NCBI RefSeq assembly: GCF_039545795.1
Contig: NZ_CP154260.1
Coordinates: 6,763,001-6,827,000, forward strand
Origin: Chitinophaga niabensis
Lineage (GTDB): Bacteria; Bacteroidota; Bacteroidia; Chitinophagales; Chitinophagaceae
Direction: 5' to 3'
Length of the DNA stretch: 64,000 nucleotides
In this document: one piece after another, positions 1 through 7,713 of the stretch
Layout of the letters: each line of letters starts with the position of its first letter
Numbering within the stretch: position 1 is the first letter of the stretch
Made by a program: the position numbers and the translations under genes
The notes under the pieces: model-generated
The model's input: only the letters and a program-made list of their open reading frames with translations
The model's database searches: none
Told to the model about the DNA's origin: nothing

Positions 1-945
1 CCCGAGAATGCCAACTACCTGATGGTGAAATTCGTACGGAGCCTGGAAAAAACAGAAGACCTGGAAGATGCGGTGGATGTGGCCAATTCCTTTGGCAGTA
101 TCCGCGATCCCAAACTGCTGGACTTCCTTCGTTCAGAAGTGAAAAAGAACCTGGTATTCGTGACCGGCAAAAAGGATAAACGTGGTATCACTATCTACGA
201 ACTGCTGAACAGCATCTTTACGGAAGGAAGCGGGAACGATTCTACTGCGGCTTCTAACATGGCATCTAAATTATCCCTGCCTCCCATCAATTACGTAGAA
301 TACAGTATGCTGCCCAGCGACAGCGGCCGTGTATACCAGCAGGTGTTCTTCTATGGGGATGAGGACGGGCTTAGTTCTTACCAGAGCTTCATGGGTAACT
401 TCCCCAGCTCGTCCTGGAGCATCAGCAAAAATGCCTTCTGGACCACCATTACTTCTACCAAAGGGAAACCTACTACCATATATGCCAACCTTCCCCTGAA
501 AGAGCCGGAAGATAAAACGGCTATTGAGAAACTGGCAGAATACCTGGATGAAAAAGATATTCATCCCACCGTATTCATTCACCGGGGCCATAGCTACCAC
601 GTGAACACTACGCTGGATAACCTGCAAAGTACTGCCCGGATCGTGATCCTGGGGTCCTGCGGAGGTTATCATAACCTGGCAACCGTTTTGGAAAAAGCAC
701 CGGAAGCACACATTATCTCTTCCAAACAGGTGGGTACCCGCTGGGTGAACGAACCCATCATCCTCAGCCTGGAGGACCTGATCCGTGCCGGTAAAAATGT
801 GGACTGGGTGCAGATGTGGGCCGGTTTAGGTAAGAAATTCGCCGGGGATGCCCGTAATAAACCCCTGTTTGATGACTATGTACCCCCTCATAAGAACCTC
901 GGGGCTATCTTCATCAAGGCCTACCGCCAGGTAATGAAGGATTAA
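1..945 (+). CDS. C-terminal part of an unrecognised protein with a caspase/gingipain-like His/Cys pair (5'-partial)
   Basis: The reading frame is open from base 1, so the gene begins upstream of the window; the first internal ATG is at 22. I do not recognise the family. Counting from that ATG, the last third holds an HRGHSYH motif (about residues 187-193), about 20 residues, then a hydrophobic strand ending in GSCGGY (Cys near 213). A His-Gly-His segment followed by a beta strand ending in Cys is the layout of clan CD peptidases such as gingipains, caspases and CHAT proteins. Calling it a protease is inference. The part before it looks helical and could be a repeat or scaffold region. A terminator hairpin follows the stop, so this is the last gene of its unit. 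Confidence 0.75.
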   Translation, partial: PENANYLMVKFVRSLEKTEDLEDAVDVANSFGSIRDPKLLDFLRSEVKKNLVFVTGKKDKRGITIYELLNSIFTEGSGNDSTAASNMASKLSLPPINYVEYSMLPSDSGRVYQQVFFYGDEDGLSSYQSFMGNFPSSSWSISKNAFWTTITSTKGKPTTIYANLPLKEPEDKTAIEKLAEYLDEKDIHPTVFIHRGHSYHVNTTLDNLQSTARIVILGSCGGYHNLATVLEKAPEAHIISSKQVGTRWVNEPIILSLEDLIRAGKNVDWVQMWAGLGKKFAGDARNKPLFDDYVPPHKNLGAIFIKAYRQVMKD

Positions 946-970
946 TACTGATAATCAACTGATTAATATA

Positions 971-998
971 ATGGCTCGCCTGTTGGCGGGCCATTTTT
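971..998 (+). terminator. Rho-independent terminator of the left-edge gene
   Basis: Inverted repeat with arms TGGCTCGCC and GGCGGGCCA (one G-T wobble, four-base loop) followed directly by a run of five T. It lies 26 bases after the stop of the left-edge gene. Confidence 0.75.
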
Positions 999-1022
999 CG
1001 TTATGAGAAGTACTATAGTTGT

Positions 1023-1150
1023 ATATCCCTATATCGCTGAAGGCGCATTCCTATAGCACTCTTATAGCATTCCTATATCGTCTGGATATACCTATGTGCC
1101 TACAATGCTATAGGAATGCTATAGGAGCGATATAGGAATGTTATAGGAAT
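1023..1150. repeat. Cluster of ATTCCTATA-type repeats in opposing orientation
   Basis: About eight to nine copies of a core resembling ATTCCTATA. The left half carries it forward (around 1024, 1047, 1060, 1069) and the right half as TATAGGAAT-like copies (around 1109, 1120, 1131, 1142). Exact inverted pairs are GCATTCCTATAGCA (1045-1058) with TGCTATAGGAATGC (1106-1119), and CATTCCTATATCG (1068-1080) with CGATATAGGAATG (1128-1140). The two pairs are interleaved rather than nested, so several alternative foldings are possible. It sits between a terminator and the promoter of an ABC exporter. Function unknown. Confidence 0.8.
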
Positions 1151-1182
1151 AAGCTCAGATAGTACCACTATGCACCCACTTC

Positions 1183-1213
1183 TTTGCGCTTTAGATTTAT
1201 CCCTTTAATTTTA
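1183..1213 (+). promoter_or_regulatory. Promoter of the ABC exporter, Bacteroidota type
   Basis: TTTG (1183-1186), a 19-base spacer, then TAATTTTA (1206-1213), which matches TAnnTTTG at all but the last base. The ATG follows five bases later, so the transcript may have almost no leader. Confidence 0.55.
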
Positions 1214-1218
1214 CAGGA

Positions 1219-2994
1219 ATGGACAACGTAAAGGCTAAAAAGCAGGTTTTTGATTTCAGTTTGCTAAAGCGGGTATTTTCCTTTGCAGCGCCATACAAGC
1301 GCTATTTTTATCTCTCCATGTTCCTTACGGTAATGTTGGCCCTGCTTTCACCGGTGCGGCCATACCTTATCCAGCTGACGGTAGACAAATACATCACTAA
1401 CCAATGGGCACAGATGCTGGTGATCATTACGATCGTTCAGATCGTTATGCTGCTCCTGGAAACAGCCGTACGTTTCTTCTTTTCGTTCCTGACCAACTGG
1501 CTGGGCCAGTCTGTGATCAAAGACCTCCGCGTGGCAGTGTACCGTAAGGTCACCCGCCTTAACCTGGCTTATTTCGACAAAACACCCATTGGTACACTCA
1601 CTACCCGTACCATCAATGATATTGAGGCCATCAACGATATCTTTTCAGAAGGTATCATTTCCATTGTGGCAGATCTGCTCATGATCCTCGCTATACTGGG
1701 GGTAATGGTGTATGAGGACTGGCGCCTGACCCTGATCAGCCTGTCTCCCTTCCCGGTATTGATCCTGGCCACCTGGTGGTTCAAGGAAAGCGTGAATAAA
1801 TCTTTCCACCGCGTACGGAATGCCGTGGCTGCTTTGAATGCATTTGTGCAGGAGCATATCACCGGTATGGTAGTGGTACAGGCCTTTTCAGCGGAGAACA
1901 GGGAGTTCGGGAAGTTCCGTACCATCAATAAAGATCACCGCAAAGCCAATATAGACGCCATTTTTGCTTACTCTGTGTTTTTCCCCGTAGTGGAGATCAT
2001 CCTGGCTATCTCACTGGGCTTAATGGTTTGGTGGGGTGCTAACAAGGTGTTGAACTATGAGGTAACGCAAGGGGTGATGATTGCTTTTATCATGTACCTG
2101 AACATGTTGTTCCGCCCGCTGCGCATCCTGGCAGATAAGTTCAATACCCTGCAAATGGGGATGGTGGCCAGTGAACGGGTGTTCAAGGTGCTGGACAGTG
2201 ATGAACATATTGCAGATCATGGTACCCATACGGCCGCAGGTATGAGAGGAGAGATCAGTTTTGATCATGTATGGTTTGGGTATAAGGAAGACAGGTTTGT
2301 ACTGAAGGATATCACTTTTCATGCAACACAGGGTCAGACGATTGCGCTCGTAGGGCATACCGGTTCCGGCAAAACCACTATCATCAGTATCCTCAACCGC
2401 CTGTATGAGATCCAGAAAGGCCGGATCATGATAGATAATATTCCTTTGCAGGATTATAAGCTGGCTGAATTACGCAGCAGGGTAGGAGTGGTATTGCAGG
2501 ATGTGTTCCTTTTCTCCGGATCGGTGATAGATAATATCACCCTTAGGAATCCTGCCATCAGCAGAGAGCAGGTGGAGCATGCAGCCAAACTGATAGGTGT
2601 GCATGATTTCATTCTGCGTTTACCCGGCGGGTATGATTACCAGGTGATGGAAAGAGGAAGCACCCTCAGTTTGGGACAGCGCCAGCTGATCTCTTTTATC
2701 AGGGCGCTATTATATAACCCCGCTATCCTGATCCTGGATGAAGCCACCTCTTCCGTAGATACGGAATCGGAAATGCTGATCCAGCATGCGATAGATAAAC
2801 TCATTGCCGGGCGTACGGCAATTGTGATTGCCCACAGGCTGAGCACTATCAGTAAGGCAGATCAGATCATTGTGCTGGATAAGGGAGAGATCAAAGAGAT
2901 CGGCAATCATGAGGTGCTGATGAAACAGGAAGGATATTATTATAAATTATATACGATGCAATTTCAGAAGGCTGGTGCGGTAGTCAACGGCTAG
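1219..2994 (+). CDS. ABC exporter, fused membrane and ATPase domains
   Basis: A 591-residue half-transporter of the type I exporter class (MsbA/MdlB/YheH-like). The first 310 residues or so are six predicted membrane helices. The nucleotide-binding domain shows Walker A GHTGSGKTT (near 379), signature LSLGQRQ (near 483), Walker B ILILDEATSS (near 503) and an H-loop IAHRLS (near 537). It should work as a dimer, exporting a lipid, drug or peptide from the inner membrane; the substrate cannot be read from sequence. The signature has LSLGQ in place of the canonical LSGGQ, which often occurs in one half of heterodimeric exporters, but no partner gene is adjacent. It stands alone, with its own promoter and the atp operon downstream. 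Confidence 0.93.
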   Translation: MDNVKAKKQVFDFSLLKRVFSFAAPYKRYFYLSMFLTVMLALLSPVRPYLIQLTVDKYITNQWAQMLVIITIVQIVMLLLETAVRFFFSFLTNWLGQSVIKDLRVAVYRKVTRLNLAYFDKTPIGTLTTRTINDIEAINDIFSEGIISIVADLLMILAILGVMVYEDWRLTLISLSPFPVLILATWWFKESVNKSFHRVRNAVAALNAFVQEHITGMVVVQAFSAENREFGKFRTINKDHRKANIDAIFAYSVFFPVVEIILAISLGLMVWWGANKVLNYEVTQGVMIAFIMYLNMLFRPLRILADKFNTLQMGMVASERVFKVLDSDEHIADHGTHTAAGMRGEISFDHVWFGYKEDRFVLKDITFHATQGQTIALVGHTGSGKTTIISILNRLYEIQKGRIMIDNIPLQDYKLAELRSRVGVVLQDVFLFSGSVIDNITLRNPAISREQVEHAAKLIGVHDFILRLPGGYDYQVMERGSTLSLGQRQLISFIRALLYNPAILILDEATSSVDTESEMLIQHAIDKLIAGRTAIVIAHRLSTISKADQIIVLDKGEIKEIGNHEVLMKQEGYYYKLYTMQFQKAGAVVNG

Positions 2995-3137
2995 CTTTGT
3001 GTACAATTGACATATTGGAAGACTGACTTAACACGTTATGAATCAATAGAAAAGAGTATAAGCCCCCATCGTTGAAAAATACCACATGATCCTCGTCAGT
3101 TTTTTCATTCTGCGTTACTATTTTATTTAAAATCGCC

Positions 3138-3145
3138 TACCTTTG
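3138..3145 (+). promoter_or_regulatory. -7 promoter element of the atp operon
   Basis: TACCTTTG, an exact TAnnTTTG box, ends 19 bases before the GTG start of atpB. I see no clear TTTG at the -33 position. Confidence 0.6.
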
Positions 3146-3164
3146 CACAAAATTTCAGAAAACT

Positions 3165-4298
3165 GTGATTTCTTTCAATCGGTTCAAATATAAGCTGGTA
3201 GCCCTGATAATGGTGTTTTCAATAGCCGTTACGGGTGTATTTGCCAATGGCAATGAAGATCCTCATGCAGCTGGCGGTCATGAAAAAAAGGTGAAGTTCA
3301 ATGCCAAGGAAGTAATTCTCGGGCACGTGAAAGATGCGCACGACTGGCATGTGTTCAGTATTGGCGAGTTTCACGCAACCCTGCCTTTGCCTGTGATCAT
3401 TTACAGCAAAACACGTGGTTTCTCCATGTTCTCTTCTTCTGAATTCAACCATGGTCATGATGCACATGATGGTTACCGTTTGGTGGAAGCGCATTACCTG
3501 CATGAAAAAGGACTGAGCCCCAAACAATACACAGAAGGTACCATCATTGCAGTAGATGCAAATGATACGCCTACCGGTGAAAAGATCTATGATCTTTCCT
3601 TTACCAAGAATATTGCTTTTATGTTACTGGGAGCTGTGCTGCTGGTAATTCTGATGTTGAACGTGGCCAAGAGTTACCGCATCCGTGGTGCAAAACAGGC
3701 GCCTAAAGGTTTCCAAAGCCTGATAGAGCCGGTGATCATCTTTATGCGTGATGAGGTAGTGAAACCTAACATTCCCGGTGTTAAAGGAGATAAATACGTT
3801 CCTTTCATATTAACCATTTTCTTCTTCATCCTGATCAACAACCTGTTGGGCCTATTACCGGGTTCTGCAAACGTAATGGGTAATATTGCCGTTACTGCTG
3901 CATTGGCGCTGATCAGTTTTGTAGTGATGATGGCCAGCACCAATAAATACTTCTGGGGCCACATCTTTAACCCTCCTGTACCGGGTGGTGTTAAAGTGAT
4001 CCTGGCACCTGTGGAGCTGATTGGTGTATTTACTAAACCAGTTTCCCTGATGATCCGGTTGTTTGCCAACATCCTGGCGGGCCACATTATCATCCTGAGC
4101 ATTATATCCCTGGTATTCATCTTTGGTTCCCTGAACCAGATCGCAGGGTATGCATTTTTGCCGATCACTATCGCCTTCAACATTGTAATGATGATGCTGG
4201 AATTGCTGGTAGCTTTTATCCAGGCGTTCATCTTTGCTAACCTTACCGCTGTATTCATCGGTCAGGCTATGGAGCACACAGGTGATCACCATCATTAA
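3165..4298 (+). CDS. atpB: ATP synthase F0 subunit a
   Basis: Membrane stator subunit of the proton-translocating F0 motor. The essential half-channel arginine is in MIRLFANILAGH, near residue 298, and the C-terminal half contains the expected membrane helices. The 377-residue length exceeds the E. coli protein because of a roughly 130-residue N-terminal extension that starts with a signal-peptide-like segment and is rich in His; such extensions are usual in Bacteroidota. The start is GTG, 14-20 bases after the probable transcription start; an in-frame ATG at residue 16 is the alternative but would cut the signal-like helix. First gene of atpB-E-F-H-A. Confidence 0.95.
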   Translation: MISFNRFKYKLVALIMVFSIAVTGVFANGNEDPHAAGGHEKKVKFNAKEVILGHVKDAHDWHVFSIGEFHATLPLPVIIYSKTRGFSMFSSSEFNHGHDAHDGYRLVEAHYLHEKGLSPKQYTEGTIIAVDANDTPTGEKIYDLSFTKNIAFMLLGAVLLVILMLNVAKSYRIRGAKQAPKGFQSLIEPVIIFMRDEVVKPNIPGVKGDKYVPFILTIFFFILINNLLGLLPGSANVMGNIAVTAALALISFVVMMASTNKYFWGHIFNPPVPGGVKVILAPVELIGVFTKPVSLMIRLFANILAGHIIILSIISLVFIFGSLNQIAGYAFLPITIAFNIVMMMLELLVAFIQAFIFANLTAVFIGQAMEHTGDHHH

Positions 4299-4349
4299 TT
4301 ATGTGGAATTCGTAACCGAATTTTGCAGCCAGAACAACAAACGCGTTAA

Positions 4350-4643
<294 letters not shown>

Positions 4644-4652
4644 GAACATCTT

Positions 4653-4699
4653 ATTACTGCATCCTGCGCACAGGGCAAGGGATGCAGTAATCCTTTTTT
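4653..4699 (+). terminator. Hairpin with T run between atpE and atpF (attenuator or processing site)
   Basis: Perfect 12-bp inverted repeat ATTACTGCATCC (4653-4664) and GGATGCAGTAAT (4680-4691), then six T at 4694-4699. It has the form of an intrinsic terminator but lies inside the atp operon, so partial termination or 3'-end protection of an atpE-rich transcript is inferred. Confidence 0.75.
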
Positions 4700-4733
4700 C
4701 GAAAAGTATAATACAATATATAAACACTGATAT

Positions 4734-5228
4734 ATGGATTTGTTGTTACCGGCCTTTGGCCTGTTTTCCATCTCACTCCTGATCTTCATTATCGTTTTCC
4801 TGATACTGAAGAAATTTGCCTGGAAACCTATCCTTGCTACTTTGAAAGAAAGGGAAGATTCCATTACTGACTCCATTACTACTGCAGAAAGAGTGAAAGA
4901 GGAAATGGCGCAGATGAAAGCTGAGCATGAGCATGTACTGGCTGAAGCTAAAGCGGAACGCAGCATGATATTGAAAGAAGCAAAAGAAGCAAAAGATAGG
5001 ATCATCAGCGAAGCTAAAGCTGCTGCACAGGCTGAAGCGAAGAAGATCATCCAGGATGCTTCCGTAGCTATCGAGAACCAGAAGATGGCAGCGCTCACAG
5101 ACGTGAAGAACCAGGTAGGTACACTCGTGATAGAAGTAGCAGAGAAAGTGTTGCGTAAAGAACTGTCAGACAAACAGAACCAGGAAGCTTACATTAAGCA
5201 ACTGGCTGCTGAAATCAAAATGAACTAA
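4734..5228 (+). CDS. atpF: ATP synthase F0 subunit b
   Basis: A 164-residue peripheral stalk subunit. One membrane helix (about residues 5-27) is followed by FAWKPI and then a long charged alpha-helical coiled coil rich in Ala, Lys and Glu, as expected for the b-subunit dimer that holds F1 static. It lies between atpE and atpH with normal spacing. Confidence 0.95.
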   Translation: MDLLLPAFGLFSISLLIFIIVFLILKKFAWKPILATLKEREDSITDSITTAERVKEEMAQMKAEHEHVLAEAKAERSMILKEAKEAKDRIISEAKAAAQAEAKKIIQDASVAIENQKMAALTDVKNQVGTLVIEVAEKVLRKELSDKQNQEAYIKQLAAEIKMN

Positions 5229-5250
5229 TTAACCGGCTGAATAAAAGATT

Positions 5251-5811
5251 ATGCAAAATCCCCGTTTAGCAGGCAGATACGCTAAGTCACTGATAGACCT
5301 CTCGGTTGAAAAGAACCAGCTGGAAGCAGTTCATGGCGATATGCTGTTATTAAAAGCCATCACCCGCAGTAATGCAGATGTGGTTGCTTTGTTGAGGAGC
5401 CCTGTTATTAAAGCCGATAAAAAGGTAAAGATCCTGGGTGCTATCCTGGATGGTAAGATCAGTGCCATCACTTCCGGTTTCATTCGTCTGCTCACAGTGA
5501 AAGGCCGTGAAGGTATACTGGATGAAATTGCTGTGGCATTTGAAGAACAATACAACCTGCTGAAGAAGATCACCCGCGTGAAACTTACTACTGCTGCTCC
5601 TTTGGAATCAGGCCTGCTGGCATTGATCCGCGAGAAAGTAGAAACTTCCGCCGGCCGTAAAGTAGAGATCGAAACTTCCGTAAATCCTGACATCATTGGC
5701 GGGTTTGTACTGGAAACCGGTAACGAACTCTTTGATGCTTCCGTACTGCGCGACCTGAAGGATATCAAAAAACAATTCCTCAAGAACATTTACGTTCCTG
5801 AGATCAGATAA
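5251..5811 (+). CDS. atpH: ATP synthase F1 subunit delta
   Basis: A 186-residue subunit that links the peripheral stalk to the F1 head. The N-terminal half is helical and opens with a typical NPRLAGRYAKSL. The C-terminal part contains the family region IGGFVLETGNELFDASV near residues 149-165. It starts 22 bases after atpF stops, and an 88-base gap with a weak GC-rich hairpin separates it from atpA. Confidence 0.94.
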   Translation: MQNPRLAGRYAKSLIDLSVEKNQLEAVHGDMLLLKAITRSNADVVALLRSPVIKADKKVKILGAILDGKISAITSGFIRLLTVKGREGILDEIAVAFEEQYNLLKKITRVKLTTAAPLESGLLALIREKVETSAGRKVEIETSVNPDIIGGFVLETGNELFDASVLRDLKDIKKQFLKNIYVPEIR

Positions 5812-5899
5812 GTACTTAACAGCAGCCGCTGCGTAATCGCAAAGCTGTTGTCGTTATATTTAGTTTAAACCTTAACGACTCTTTTAAAAAGCATAAAAA

Positions 5900-7477
5900 A
5901 TGGTTGACATTAAGCCAGATGAAATTTCGGCGATATTACGCCAGCAACTCAGCAACTTCAACGCTTCTGCCGATCTGGAAGAAGTAGGTACCGTGTTGCA
6001 GGTGGGTGATGGTATCGCCCGCGTTTACGGATTGAACAACGTGCGCTCCGGTGAGCTGGTAGAATTTGAGAATGGTATCAAAGCTATCGTTCTGAACCTT
6101 GAGGAAGATAACGTGGGTGTGGTATTGATGGGTCCTTCTGCCGGAATTAAAGAAGGTGCAATTGTTCGCCGTACTAAACAGATCGCTTCCATTAAAGTGG
6201 GTGAAGGTCTGGTTGGGCGTGTTGTGAACACCCTGGGCGAACCTATCGATGGTAAAGGCCCTATCACAGGTGACCTGTATGAAATGCCACTGGAGCGTAA
6301 AGCACCTGGTGTTATCTACCGTGAGCCGGTAAAAGAACCACTGCAAACAGGTATCAAAGCGATCGATGCGATGATCCCTATCGGCCGTGGTCAACGTGAG
6401 CTGGTGATCGGTGACCGTCAGACCGGTAAAACTGCCATCTGTATCGATGCCATCATCAATCAGAAAGAATTTTTCGATGCTGGTAAACCAGTGTATTGCA
6501 TATATGTAGCTATCGGTCAGAAAGCTTCCACTATTGCAGGTGTTATGAAAACCCTGGAAGAAAATGGTGCACTGGCTTACACTACTATCGTTTCTGCTTC
6601 TGCTGCTGACCCTGCTCCTTTGCAGTTCTACGCTCCGTTTGCAGGTGCTGCGATCGGTGAATTCTTCCGTGATACCGGCCGTCCTGCTCTGATCATTTAT
6701 GATGATCTTTCCAAACAAGCCGTAGCTTACCGTGAGGTTTCCCTGTTGCTCCGCCGCCCTCCGGGACGTGAAGCATATCCTGGTGACGTATTCTATTTGC
6801 ACTCCCGTTTGCTGGAACGTGCGGCTAAGATCATCGCTAAGGATGAGATCGCTCAGCAAATGAACGATTGCCCTGATTCTATCAAACACCTCGTTAAAGG
6901 CGGTGGTTCCCTGACAGCTTTGCCTATCATTGAAACACAAGCCGGTGACGTATCTGCATACATCCCTACCAACGTGATCTCCATCACGGATGGTCAGATC
7001 TTCCTGGAAAATAACCTGTTCAACGCAGGTATCCGCCCCGCAATTAACGTAGGTATCTCCGTTAGCCGTGTAGGTGGTAACGCGCAGATCAAATCCATGA
7101 AGAAAGTATCCGGTACTTTGAAACTGGATCAGGCGATGTACCGCGAAATGGAAGCCTTCTCTAAATTCGGTGGTGACCTCGATGCTGCAACTAAATCCGT
7201 TCTGGATAAAGGTGCACGTAACGTGGAAATCCTGAAACAAGCGCAGTTCAATCCATTCTCCGTAGAAAAACAAGTAGCCATTATCTACCTCGGTACAAAT
7301 GGTTTGCTCAGCGGTGTTCCCGTGAAAAATGTGAGAGCTTTTGAAGATGCTTTCCAACACGAAATGGAAGTAAGACTGCCTGAAGTTTTAGGCGAATTCA
7401 AAAAAGGTAACCTGCCTGAAGATGGCATCAAGAAAATGGTTGCTTTGGCTGACGAATTGAAACCAAGATTTGCGTAA
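5900..7477 (+). CDS. atpA: ATP synthase F1 subunit alpha
   Basis: A 525-residue non-catalytic nucleotide-binding subunit of the F1 hexamer. It has an N-terminal beta-barrel, a P-loop GDRQTGKT near 171-178, and the strongly conserved segments AIGQKAST and [15 protein letters not shown]. Length and sequence are ordinary for the family. A perfect-stem terminator follows 23 bases after the stop, so the subunits gamma, beta and epsilon must be encoded elsewhere. A 474-codon open frame on the opposite strand is a by-product of biased codon use and is not annotated. Confidence 0.97.
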   Translation: MVDIKPDEISAILRQQLSNFNASADLEEVGTVLQVGDGIARVYGLNNVRSGELVEFENGIKAIVLNLEEDNVGVVLMGPSAGIKEGAIVRRTKQIASIKVGEGLVGRVVNTLGEPIDGKGPITGDLYEMPLERKAPGVIYREPVKEPLQTGIKAIDAMIPIGRGQRELVIGDRQTGKTAICIDAIINQKEFFDAGKPVYCIYVAIGQKASTIAGVMKTLEENGALAYTTIVSASAADPAPLQFYAPFAGAAIGEFFRDTGRPALIIYDDLSKQAVAYREVSLLLRRPPGREAYPGDVFYLHSRLLERAAKIIAKDEIAQQMNDCPDSIKHLVKGGGSLTALPIIETQAGDVSAYIPTNVISITDGQIFLENNLFNAGIRPAINVGISVSRVGGNAQIKSMKKVSGTLKLDQAMYREMEAFSKFGGDLDAATKSVLDKGARNVEILKQAQFNPFSVEKQVAIIYLGTNGLLSGVPVKNVRAFEDAFQHEMEVRLPEVLGEFKKGNLPEDGIKKMVALADELKPRFA

Positions 7478-7500
7478 AAGCAAATATTAATACACTTAAA

Positions 7501-7539
7501 ATGGGCTGTTCCGGATCCTTGGAACAGCCCATTTTTTTT
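7501..7539 (+). terminator. Terminator of the atp operon
   Basis: Perfect 12-bp inverted repeat ATGGGCTGTTCC (7501-7512) and GGAACAGCCCAT (7521-7532), loop of eight bases, followed by eight T. One of the strongest terminators in the window. Confidence 0.93.
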
Positions 7540-7658
7540 GGCTATAACTATTATAAGGTAAGTACTACAGGCATACACCGCATAGGCATATCAAATATTA
7601 AAATTATTGAAAACTAATTAGCTTGTAATCAATGGATAATGAAATAATTGCCACGGTA

Positions 7659-7690
7659 TTTGGTTTATATCATAAACTACTTTACTTTTG
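7659..7690 (+). promoter_or_regulatory. Promoter of the TonB receptor operon
   Basis: TTTG (7659-7662), a 20-base spacer and an exact TAnnTTTG box, TACTTTTG (7683-7690). The ATG lies 23 bases after the box. This is the best complete -33/-7 promoter match in the window. Confidence 0.75.
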
Positions 7691-7713
7691 ATATACAAAC
7701 CTAATCTAACTAT

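Noticed and set aside
1023..1150. ATTCCTATA cluster as insertion sequence ends
   Set aside because: No transposase frame and no target-site duplication; the repeats are short and clustered in one intergenic region.
5936..7360. 474-codon open frame antisense to atpA
   Set aside because: It mirrors the atpA frame, has no start signal or recognisable domain, and its composition follows from the biased codons of atpA.
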